Shown: piece by piece, positions 1 to 10,431 of the stretch
Layout: the number at the start of each line of letters is the position of its first letter
Position numbering within the stretch: the first letter of the stretch is position 1
DNA from: Progne subis subis
Taxonomy: Eukaryota; Chordata; Aves; Passeriformes; Hirundinidae
Assembly: GCA_022316685.1 (NCBI GenBank)
Contig: JAKJHU010000023.1
Span: 9,236,096 to 9,300,095 of the forward strand
Direction of reading: 5' to 3'
Length of the DNA: 64,000 nt
Made by a program: the position numbers and the translations under genes
The notes under the pieces: generated by a model
Databases searched by the model: none
The model's input: the letters and a program-made list of their open reading frames with translations, nothing else
Told to the model about the DNA's origin: nothing

Positions 1-3000
1 TCAGGGGTCTGCTGAAGGAGGTTTTTGTTCAGTTAGGTATAACTGGATGTTGGAAGCTCAGCTGGCTTCCAAACTATCTGAACACTTCCAGGAAGCTCCA
101 TTTTTTCTTTCACATCACCACCCCCCTCATAGCTGTATTACCTGTTACTGAGGCAGTAAGCCTCTCCTTAATTTTCTAGTCAATTCTTTATCCTTAACTA
201 AACTATCAAATATCCATGACCTTGCTCCTGGAAAGAGCTAATTTTTTCTTCAACAGTACACTGCTGTGGCAAACTGTCCACAAAACACTCATGAAAGATA
301 CTGGATGATTTTTGGGTAATGGATAAGGCAGACTGATGGTATGTTTGGAGCAATTAGGATCAAGATAATACTATTTTCTTATGGATTGTTGCTTTTGTTC
401 TTTTCTTTCCTTAACCTAGGACAATTTTCTTTGGAGCTGTCTTCCCACTTGAGGTCAGTTTCCAAACAAGTCTGGTCCCATAGGAAATGAAGGATGTGAG
501 TAGCTCAGTTGGAAAACTTCAGTTGCAACCAAATTGTTCAAAAAATAAACTCTCCATATATATTTTTACAAACACCATTCATTCAGGGTCATTTCACTCT
601 AATCCATCCCAAGAACCTGGGTTACTCTCACCTCCTGTGGCAGGTTGAAACAGAGGTGAAGGGCCGGATTTTGCCTCAAGCCTCTAGCAGTTGTAGTTGA
701 GGTGCTTTGCTGGAAATTTTTTAAAATCTTCAGTTGCTCATCTTCAAAATTAAAAATTACTTGCCTAGTTACAGTAAAGCTGGAAATGTTTAAAACCAAT
801 GTCCATTTCCATGTGAGTCACCCTGTCCATGCTTTCTGGAAGTTTTGTGCACATGCTTTTCACATTTGCACTTAAAGGTTTGACATTATGTATTTCCCCT
901 CAGGCTCAGAAGAATAGTAAAAAAAAGAAAAAACTCTGTATTTTAAATGTCTCCTGAGCCTCAGCTCACAAACATAGAAATCATCTTTGTGAGAGCCACT
1001 GTTTACTCTCTTTAGTCACAGAAAATTCCTTGTGACCGAAATTGTAAAAAGTGTTTATTTGAATGTTTAAACCCCTGACAGTTCTTTCATTCCCTGTTAG
1101 AGAAGTTTTAGTGTATCCTTTATCTTATTGGAATGCACTGTAGGCAAATCCTCCTTGTTTACCTCCCTTTCTATGGCAACCCCTTCTGGTGTTCCTTTTC
1201 AGTCCTTAGAGGGGGAAACCTTCCTTTCCTTTGCTCTCTGCCAGCCCTGGACACTGCTTTGACACTGTTCCCAAGTCCTCCTGATTCACTGCAGCTCTGC
1301 ACAGAAGCTGTTACAGACTGTTCCTGTTGTGAGGGGCTTCAGATGCAGAAGAGGGGAAAAATCCTCTTCTGTTTACAGTGAACCATCACCTGCCTTCACC
1401 ACACAGGGTTTAATGATGCAGTGACTGCAGTCAGCAGCACTGCAGGACATCAGAGATGTAATCTGCCTTGCTAAAAGCAGTGATGTTAATTTTACAGCTC
1501 TCTATTATGCAGGAAAAAAAAAAAAATTAAAAGCAAAGGACAAATTTCTGCTCACGTAAGTTTACTCTGCTATTTTACTGTTACTAAAGTGCCCTACAGC
1601 CAGGCAGGGGACAGGTCGGGAGTCATCACAACGAGCTGGGCATGAGTGAGCTTTCAGCTGGATGATTTGAGAGGAAACTACATCTCATGCCTGTGGAGCA
1701 GGTAGAAACAGAATTAGAAAATGAAGTGATGAAAGTGTTTCCTGTGGGGCTTGCTCTGAATGGGTGCCATGTGGAAAATCTGTGGTGCCACAGAGCCAGC
1801 ATCCTTACTGAGAACAGAACTAGCAGAGCTGCCAACTTTCTTTCCCATGCCTGTCCTATAAACCATGCCTATTTCTAAAGTTTTGGCCACCAACAATGAT
1901 CCCCAGTGTCAACAGGGATTCTAAGTCCATATCTCTAAGAAGTACAAATTTTCAGAAGAACAAAATGCACCAATTTTTCTCAAATGGCAATAACAGCACT
2001 TTCATCCAAACTTTTGGTGGGCAAGGGCCACTTAATGAGGCCTGAAATCCCATCCTAGAAAAAGTCTCTGGTGACAGACAAGAAACGGGTGTTTCATGTC
2101 TAAAGTTTAGACACTCTGGATCTCCTAGACTGTAGAGGTATTTCATCTTGACTCATTACTGTGAGTGATTTGTGAGCATCCCAAGGAATAAAAGCGATGA
2201 TTTAGTTTTCATTTTTTTTCATAACAATATTTATCATTTATAGTAACTAGGACAGCTTCCTGCAATTTGGGAAAACCTCCATGTATTCTTACCTAATTTA
2301 ATGAATCACCATGGAGCCCGTATTGCATTTTGAACACTTGGAGTGAGCTAGTTATTATTCATCTGCCTCCAGATTTCAATCAACAGCTCTGGGAGGCAGA
2401 AAAATGAAAGAAGAAACTCTTGAAATATAATCAGAGAAATCATTTACTATTGCTTACAGAAATTAAACATGTTTATAGAAAATTGAATGATTCTGTAAAG
2501 GCTTCTCAACAGGAGTAAATTTACTACCAGTTTGATTTGTAATGATTCAGTCAGCAGATAAATAGAAGTAGGCCCTTGATGATTAAAAATTACTGTTATT
2601 TAGAAATATGATTCTGCTATGATGCTAAGACAGTCTTGATAGAATGACTTGACTGTTCTATATTAAAACTAGGGGAAGATAGTTGGAGACCAAGATCTCT
2701 TGGATATATAACTTAGTGATTGCATTAGATGCTGAGAATGGGAAACCTACTACAAAGGTTTTTGAAAAGAACCTTGCATGCTGAAATAGTAGATCAAGGT
2801 CTGCAAGCACACATGCCTCACAGCACAGTAATCCCATATTAAATTAATTATATCCTCCCAAACTACTCAACACCATTACGTCTAACCGGTGCTGTGTGTT
2901 CCATTTATTTTCTTCCTTTCTTCTGCATTCCCAGATGGAGGACAGGAAATATGGAAATCAAATTTCAGTACAAGTCAGAAGCAGGTGCAGTTTTTTGTTT

Positions 3001-3665
3001 GATGCTCCGAATATTTTGTATATGAAACTTGAGCCGGAAAAGGTGCCATTGAAGGTTGCTGGTGGACATTGTACAGTGTGAAAAAGTGTTGAATAGTTCA
3101 AAAAGCCATTACTGTCCTCTGGGCAATCTTTTCAGTGCAGAATGGGTCTGACTGTACTTATGTGGAAACTTGTATCGCACCAACGTCTGTCAGTAAAATA
3201 CACAGTTGGCTGGTGCCTGTGCAACATGTAAGGGCATATGGAAGAATGAACTTCAAAGCACTGAAGTAGACAGAAATTTTGCCTGCACTATTCCTCATCA
3301 AAGATATCCATGCTACTTTTCTGCCCTTTCTTTTCCTGTGGAAAATTGCCAGCAAACTATACTGTCTGCCCCAGAAACACCCTTTGTCTTGACTCTTGAT
3401 GATTAAACAGGTTTTGAAGTGCCAGCCATTTACTGTAGTTGTACTGTTGAGTGAAGATAGTGTGATTAGACATAGTAAGACTCTAAACAGCTGAATCTTA
3501 CAACAGAGATCAGCTGACTCTGCTTTTTCTTTGGTTTTGTGCTAGACTTCACCCCTTTAGTAAAACATCACTTCAGTCTTTTTTATGATGCACCTTCCTT
3601 CAGCGAGGGTGTTTGTATTTTAATTACAAGGCAGTGTGATCTCTTTTTGTACCTGCTGTAGCATT
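1..3665. other. No gene seen; AT-rich non-coding DNA
   Basis: No frame here looks like a conserved protein. The longest open frames are under about 85 codons and match nothing I recognise. A pyrimidine stretch ending in CCCAG just before position 2935 resembles a 3' splice site and is followed by a short open frame to 3081, but I cannot identify the peptide, so no exon is called. Short A runs near 1511-1525 are the only low-complexity sequence. A 32-bp stretch resembling the downstream inverted element is listed separately. Confidence 0.6.
2718..2749 (+). repeat. Possible diverged fragment of the 3,672-4,495 inverted-repeat family
   Basis: This stretch aligns with the left arm of the inverted element at about 3709-3739 with one single-base gap and about three mismatches (shared words include CTGAGAATG and GAAACCTA). 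Weaker similarity may continue on both sides (GGGGAAGAT before it, TTTGAAAA after it). That would make it an old, eroded relative of the same interspersed family in the same orientation as the left arm. The similarity is seen by eye only; chance or a local duplication are alternatives. Confidence 0.35.
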
Positions 3666-3671
3666 GCTCCT

Positions 3672-3925
3672 TGTTGGGGAGGATGAAGCCAGAAAGCCCT
3701 ATAAATATGATTGCTTAGATTCTGAGAATGTGAAACCTATAAGTGAGATAGAATTGAAAGTAAGTTTTGATGTCTGAGATGTCCTAGCTGCTGGATGTCT
3801 GGGAAAACAGTTATGTGGCCAGCTGAAGGTCACCTGCAGATAGACCCAGAGGTCAAATGGAATGTTCTGTGTCACCCCTCAATGTATGGTCCATCCCACA
3901 CCTGTAACCCTCCCCTGAAGTATCA
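3672..3925 (+). repeat. Left 254-bp inverted arm
   Basis: This arm pairs base for base with the reverse complement of 4242-4495. It carries a TATA-like stretch (TATAAATATGA, about 3700-3710) that points towards the centre of the element, and a GC-richer inner part containing GGCCAGCTGAAGGTCACC. The match stops abruptly at TATCA (3921-3925), where the central spacer starts. Mismatches are mostly transitions, as expected for neutral decay. Confidence 0.85.
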
Positions 3926-4241
3926 CAATCTGTAGATATTGCTTCGCTGCAGACTCCAGGACGGTGTGGATGAATGTAGACGAGAGGTCTCTGAAGTTGG
4001 GTTTTAGAAGATGAGGTTTGTTATAAAGGATAGGGAGGTCTTGCTCTGAGCTGCCAGACTGCAGCTCGTGGCAAGGCCTAGGGAGGTGGGGGAAGGGAGA
4101 GGTAGGGAGAGGAAATTCCAAGAGGAAAAGTCCTCAGGGAAGGGAGCCAGGCAAAGAGGATCAGCCCAGCTCTCAGCCCTCTGATAAGGGGGCTTCAAGG
4201 TGGGCTGGAACAAGACTTGAGCCAATGGGGTTACATATATC
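3926..4241. other. Central spacer of the inverted element
   Basis: This is 316 bp between the two arms. On the minus strand it reads as a promoter- or LTR-like region. It contains a CCAAT box (plus-strand GCCAATGG near 4221-4228), a purine-rich patch at about 4080-4145 and a TTTATAACAAAC motif near 4017-4028 in minus orientation. No protein similarity is recognised. It could be the U3/R portion of an LTR whose other end was replaced by an inverted copy. Confidence 0.5.
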
Positions 4242-4495
4242 TGATACTTCAGGGGAGGGTTACAGGTGTGGGATGAACCATACATTGAGGGGTGACACAG
4301 AACATCCCATTTAACCTCTGGGTCTATCTGCAGGTGACCTTCAGCTGGCCACATAACTGTTTTCCCAGACATCCAGTAGCTAGGACATCTCAAACATCAA
4401 AGCTTGCTTTCAATTCTATCTGACTTACAGGTTTCACATTCTCAGAATCTAAGCAGTCATATTTATACAGCTTTCTGGCTTCATCCTCCCCAACA
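4242..4495 (-). repeat. Right 254-bp inverted arm
   Basis: This is the reverse complement of the left arm, the same length with no gaps. The TATA-like box is retained on the minus strand, again facing inwards. The two arms could form a hairpin with a 316-nt loop if transcribed. Confidence 0.85.
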
Positions 4496-4501
4496 GCTCC
4501 T

Positions 4502-7500
4502 CTAAGAACAATCACTTTCAAGGGAAGGATAAGTCTTACTATTTAATAGTCACTTTAATATTGGTTAGGTGTTAATGGACTTTGCCATTAATAACATTTT
4601 TTTCTTTTTACTCAGAACCCCTCGCTACTCAGGATGTCTCAGGCTTCGTTTGTTGCTCCTCCTCTGAGGCTGATTTATGAAGGGTCCATCCTTAAGGTGG
4701 TTCATGAATATTACTGAGGGATACCCCTTACAGGTAACTATTATTTGTTACTGCCTTAGCCTGAAACGTCAAAGAAGTATCAACAGGGATGACAGCTGAT
4801 TGATTTTGAAATTCCTTAAGGCTCAACATGGAGCCAGTTAAATCCTCAGTCTACAGAGTCAGAGGCTACAGAAGTCAATCCACACAAATGAATCTGCAAA
4901 TCCCCTTCACCCCCAAATTTGGTGTTTGTGTATATATATATATACACTTATATATATTTGAGACAGATATATATCACCAATTAACCTCTCCTGGATGTAC
5001 CAAGTCACCTCCAAGAGCAGACTAAAGATCCATATTGTGCTGGGAATAATTTTTTCTCTCTCACTAGTATCTGTTAGCCTGAGCAACAGATTGACATAGC
5101 TGGAGAGATAATAAAGAGTAAGGGTCTATCTGCCCTCCACAGGGCAACCTGCTCCCATTATTGCTGTAAGTGCTCACAGGAATTAAAGTAGGATTAAAAT
5201 TTAGAAGAAATTGCTCAAAATAACGTAGAAAGTCTAACAAAGATTTTTTTTCACTCTCACAAAGAATACCCTTGTAATCAAAGCTTTTCTATTAGTGTCT
5301 AGAATAAATGAAACTAGATTAAGCTTTGTAAGTCTTATAATGAAACAACTTTTATAAGCTTTGCATGTTTTGCACTAATCAAGGAATTCTCTCTTCCCTT
5401 TGGTGTTGTGTCAGGTTATGGGGGTTTTTTTGTGGCTTTTTTTGGCTTTTTTTTTTTGGTGGGGGGGATGCAAGGATATGGACTCTAGGCAGGTTATTAC
5501 AGAATTAAACCTGCTTCCCTTTGCAGAAGAGCAGTTCTTCATATTGCACAGTGAGGCATGCAAGAATTTAGCTTGAGGAGGGAGAAACGTAAGTAAACAA
5601 GAGCCTGACATTTATGAGCATGCAGGCATTTTTGGATTTCAGTCCACATATCAAAAGTTAGGTATTCTTCATTAACTTGTTTTGCATCTGAACAAAGAAG
5701 GGTGCTACAATGAAAAAAATTACTAAATAATAAGATGGCATGACCACTTAAATTCAGTTTCAAATTCATGTGTATTTTTGGAAGTGTAAGACATGGACAC
5801 TTCAAATGTAAATTACTGCCACTTGAACACAGCTCAGGAGAAACATTTCTGAGCAATTGGCTCTGTTCTGTCTTAAAGAAGCTGAAAGAAAAAAGTGGGG
5901 TTTGTGATTATGAGGCTTCTTATTCATTCAATACATAATATAGACAAATTTTAAATATTTGGGGAAAGATACTGATTTTGCAGGACTATTCCAATATTCT
6001 GTGGTGCTTTAAAGGCTTCTTATTTACTACATCTGTTTTAGTGTTTTATTTCATAGTATTTATTATCTATTATCTATTCATAAAAGTATTAATAGAATAG
6101 TTTGCAGCATGTTATTAACCCATGGTTTTTGTTGGGACCTTCTAACAATTTGCCAAATGGGGTGAACAGAACTGAGTTTATTGAAAACAACCCAGTACTG
6201 CTTTAATTTGCAAGAAACTCCCCACAAATCTGGAAACCAGTTGTGTTCCAAGTACATGGTCTTTTTTTATTGCAGCTAATACACTCCGTAACAAAAATAT
6301 TATTCTTCATTCTCTGGAGCAGTCACGAACACCATACCTGAGTCTGTCCCACTGGTATTGGTGCCCAAGGGGACCTCTGATCTTGGAAAATTGCTAAATA
6401 ACTAGAATGTCACAATGCTGCTACAACTTTGGGGTGCCTGTGGAGCTGTTGTACCTCGCAGTCATTTGCTTTCCTGAGCCTTTCCGCTGTTCTCATCATG
6501 TAAAGTCGCCTTAAGCGGCTTGAAATGTACTCAGTGTTGGGATACATTTTGGACTTCTTCCAAATGTGCAAAAGTACAATTCCTAATTCTTAAGCATGAC
6601 AGAAGTCTGGCTACTTGAAACTGGCAGGGCAGTACAAAATGCTTTTAATGTCAGTGAGAGCCAAGTTTGAACAATTTTGTTTTGCCATTAACTCTCTGGG
6701 CACAGACTAAGACATAGTGTGTTTATTTTAAAGTCAGAGAATGCTCATGGGAATCATTAAATAATTTCTTTAAATTGTGATATAAACAAAATATCTTTTG
6801 TTATAGTGCTTCAAGGAATAACTGTTTCCAGGGAAATTACCTTAATGAAGTTATTTCCCTTATTTCTCTCATTATTAATACATTTCTTTTATTATGCACA
6901 TCCTCTTGTGGATTTCCTGGCACTAGGACAGTTGTACACAGCTGATTTGTAGCCTTTTGTAGAGGGGATTGATTGATCTGTTTTATCCCATTCCTTAAAT
7001 TGCAGTGAAGCACTAAAATAGGCAGACAGTAGCTAATATATCTACAAATTCAAAGATGTCAGCTCATTATAGAAATTACAGCAAAGAACTGAAATAACAA
7101 AGACTTTATGTCCCAAACACGGGTTAACATGGATGAGAGGATGGGATGGTATTCATGTGGGGATCTCCTGCACTGTAATATCTTTTCGTTAGCTAAACCA
7201 TCAACTATTCATCTGTATTTTCATGCCACCCCAGAGAGTGCAACACACACTTTCAGTTTGGTGTAATAAATATAGTCTGACAAGCTCTCACATGGCCCCA
7301 ACATCACTTCAGGTACTTTGAAAATCTCAGATCTCTGGGCCGGTATGCCTCAGTCACAGAGATTGTTCCTTGGTCTTCTCTTTCCTTGGTGTAGACATGT
7401 ACAAGGATACTCCAGATGCAAGTGGTAGTTAAATGTCACAGATAACTTTTAAGCATATTTTCATTTTCATTTTAAAACAGGGTGATAAAACACTTCTCAT

Positions 7501-9120
7501 GTTTCTTATCTGCCATAAAAATTGCATGTCAATATTAGTTGGGCAGAGAGAGAATCTTGTGTGATGGCCTGGTCTGGGAATTAGGCTAAGGAGTATGGTG
7601 GTGGTGGTGGGGAAGCTCTCTGCTGAAGGTGAGTTTCACCTTGCAGAAGACTACAGACTCCATATGGCCACACAGTCATGTTCAAAGCTTATACTTATGG
7701 AGAACAGTTCAAATCCAGGTTACTGGTGGCATACAGTAAACAAAACCAAAGCAAGCCTCCATAGCTGAGTATGACCTAAGATGATGGTTCTAGACAGGCT
7801 GATGAAGTAGTGCTAACTGTGAGACTGGGCCATTTGACACTCCCAAAGCATGTGCAACTGTACCAGAACACCCAGGCACTTCACCATATGAAGTAAGAAT
7901 CAGAAATAAAACAAGCTGTGGTGTCTAGCAGCTGGTATGTCACAGATACGTAAAGCCAACAGAAGTAAAACTGTAACTGTTGACATAAGAGTCATGGTAA
8001 CTGCCTTAGGCCAGATGGTGAATGCAGACTGGCACAGTTTCACTGACATGAGTGATTTTGTGCTGGTTGATCCCAACTGATGTGCTGAACCAAAAGCATA
8101 ACACACTGAACAGGAGTGGGTTGGCTGCAAGTAACACAAAATCAGAGGTAGCAAGAAGACATCTTGTGAGGTATGGATTCCTCAGAAGTGACACGGTGGC
8201 ATAGTTTTATCTATAGTCTTTCTTGATGCTTCCTTAAAAGATTTTTTTTTGCATTTTTTACAGTACAATATATCATTTGTATGAGCAAGTGATATCTGCA
8301 CTGGGCAGTATTTCTGCTTTATAAGGTCCCTTTCTGTGTAGATATCAGAGCTTTTGCAAACTGGGTTCCAAACCTTTTTCAATTGGATTGCTCTAAATCA
8401 CAAGCAGCACGACAGATTAATAATGCTCTGGTGTTGTAGACTGATATAACCCGATGCCTGCTTATCAGACAGAATCTGGTGGGCAAAAGCAAGCACAATA
8501 ATTGTTTTCATTGAATGTACCTTATAATCACACTGGAGTTACCAGTCCTCGGCAGGGACAAGGTGTCTGTCACCTGCTGCCTGCTTTACCACCTCCCTCC
8601 CTCAGTTTCCCAGCTGCTCTCAGAGCTTACCAAGTCATTTCAATCCATTTGGTTCAGTTCTATATATCTTAACTCTCTGTCCTACATGTGTGGTCCTCAG
8701 TGGTTCCCTCTGTGCCTGTGCAATCCTGCTGCTTAAATGAGCCTTATTGCTCCCTTCAACTCCTTGTTCCTCTATGAACCAAGATGCTGGAACAATTTGG
8801 GTTAGTAATATCCATGGAAAAATTGCACTTGGCGTGTTATTTTTCACCATGATTATTTCCTTTGTGTGCCTCACAAACTCGGGGACCACCTTGATTGAAA
8901 TGGCAGCAATTAGTCCATAATAATAGAGCTAAATGTTCAGAGATGAGAACCTCCTCAGCCAGGTCCTCAGGAAAAAAGGAAATATATCCATCATTCTGAA
9001 TATGTTTTTTTGCAACTGAAGAGGAACATTTTTAATTCTCTTTCCTCATTGGTCTCACTTATTGTCAGATAATTATCCTGGACTGCTGGTCATGATAGGT
9101 TAGAAAAAAGTGGATTTCCA
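4502..9120. other. No gene seen; AT-rich non-coding DNA with small simple repeats
   Basis: No convincing coding frame, RNA gene or recognisable transposon. Simple sequence includes a TA-rich run at about 4929-4960, a T/G homopolymer patch at 5421-5467 (T runs followed by G8) and GGT repeats at 7596-7611. The open frames are short and unrelated to any family I know. Confidence 0.6.
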
Positions 9121-9164
9121 CAGGCAGAATATCTCCCATTTACAGGCAGAGTATCTCCCACTTA
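9121..9164 (+). repeat. 22-bp tandem duplication, two copies
   Basis: CAGGCAGAATATCTCCCATT and the following unit starting at 9143 are near-identical, differing at about three positions. It is a simple two-copy local duplication. Confidence 0.7.
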
Positions 9165-9285
9165 TTAAGTATCTGGCTTTTCTAGTGATTTAATACATTT
9201 TATGTGTGTAGACATATACCTGCTCATGCAGATATAGATACACTCATATATATGCACACATATTCACAGATATAGAGGTCAAGCT

Positions 9286-9336
9286 GTATATGTGTGTGTG
9301 TATATATATATGTGTGTGTGTGTGTATATGTATATA
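9286..9336. repeat. TG/TA dinucleotide microsatellite
   Basis: Alternating purine-pyrimidine tract built from TG runs interrupted by TA runs. Sequences of this type can adopt Z-DNA or cruciform structure. Length is likely polymorphic. Confidence 0.9.
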
Positions 9337-9414
9337 ACATCCTGCTCAGTCCTGTTGCCTGATCAAAATATTGATGACTTCTTTTTTTCTTTGAAATATC
9401 AGGAAAAAGCTTAA

Positions 9415-9440
9415 TTTTTTTTTTTTTTTTTGGGGGGGGG
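9415..9440. repeat. T17 followed directly by G9
   Basis: Two homopolymers abut each other, T at 9415-9431 and G at 9432-9440. No retroelement body is recognised upstream, so a poly(A)-tail origin on the minus strand is not supported. An assembly or sequencing error in exact length is possible. Confidence 0.8.
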
Positions 9441-10251
9441 CAATATTAGCATTGTCAGTTAATTCTGGATAATTTTTTCCTCCAGATATTTTGTATCATC
9501 TCCTTAGAATGAGCAATTAAATGTCAATATAATTAAAATTTTAAAAATCCAATTGACTTTACTGCCCATTAAAGAAAATACCAAATAATTTAGACTTGAG
9601 GGTGAGATCAGGTAACATGAAATAGCAAAATACTAGGATGTCTCAGTCCTCTCCCACTTTATCTGCCTTTACAGCTGCTTTTCACAGACTTTTGTCTCAG
9701 CAGTGAAGTGGTCCCCATATTGTTTGTGCATGTGTAGCCCAGCAGAAGATCCTTGTAGTCTCAGCATCCTGCTGCACTTATTCAGCTTTGCTTCAGTGAC
9801 TTGAATTACTACACTGATTATTCAGTGCAGAAAAAAACCCAAAAACAAACCCCAAACCAAATAAAAACCCCAAGAAAACCCCACTGAAAGAATGGATAAG
9901 GCACGTTATTTGTGTTTTTTTGGAAGAGTAGATTCTGACATTAAAAAAAAGTGTCCTGTAAAGACCCCTTTTCCCTGAGTGCCTTTAAGTTATTAATTGT
10001 GGGGGTTTCAACTTTTTTTTTACAGTTTCAAGGCTGACTTCATTTCCAGATTGCAGCAGGCACACAGACATGGCACTCACTGGTGCTGCTTGCTACATCC
10101 TGTTTGCACATCTTGTCAAAATCAGGAGCAGCAGCCAATTTCTGGCTCAGAGGAGGAGGAGCCCTCTGCCCCAGCACAAGGAGAAAGAGAGGCTATGACA
10201 GACACATGAACTGTTCTGATTTGGACCCAGGGAAAGAGCAGGAACCTGTGT

Positions 10252-10431
10252 CAGGAGAGATCTAGGCTGGACATTAGGAAAAGGTTGTTCATCCAGAGAT
10301 GAACACAATGTGCTTGGACAACACTCCTGGGCACGTGATGTGCATCCTGGGGTTGTCCTGTGCAGGGTCAGGAGCTGGACTCTGGTGATTTGTGTGAGTC
10401 CCATCTGGCTCAGGATGTTTTATGATTCTAT
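10252..10431 (+). mobile_element. CR1 LINE 3'-end fragment
   Basis: The sequence follows the CR1 3' region in sense orientation: AGGCTGGACATTAGGAAAAGG, then a GTTNTTCATCCAGAG-like stretch, TTTGGACAACNCTC-like, GTCCTGTGCAGGG, CAGGAGCTGGACT and a tail of TATGATTCTAT, the CR1 terminal repeat. About 40-60 bp expected between the CCAGAG and TTGGACAAC parts is missing, pointing to an internal deletion. It is 5'-truncated, as is usual for this family, and non-coding. Confidence 0.85.

Larger units (their letters stand above)
3666..4501. mobile_element. Inverted-repeat mobile element, 824 bp, with GCTCCT target-site duplication
   Basis: The element proper runs 3672-4495. It begins TGTTGGGGAGG and ends CCTCCCCAACA, and is bracketed by a perfect 6-bp direct repeat GCTCCT at 3666-3671 and 4496-4501. 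The outer 254 bp on each side are inverted copies with about 12 mismatches and no gaps (about 95% identity). The middle 316 bp is single-copy within the window. TG...CA ends plus a 6-bp duplication are typical of ERVK-type LTR integration, but LTRs normally lack long inverted arms. A non-autonomous DNA transposon with long terminal inverted repeats, or two LTR copies fused head to head, would also fit. No coding capacity is evident; the 129-codon frame on the minus strand crosses the arm and spacer and looks fortuitous. Family not identified. Confidence 0.75.

Noticed and set aside
9415..9440. T17G9 as a retroelement tail
   Set aside because: No element body on the minus strand; the structure is just two abutting homopolymers.
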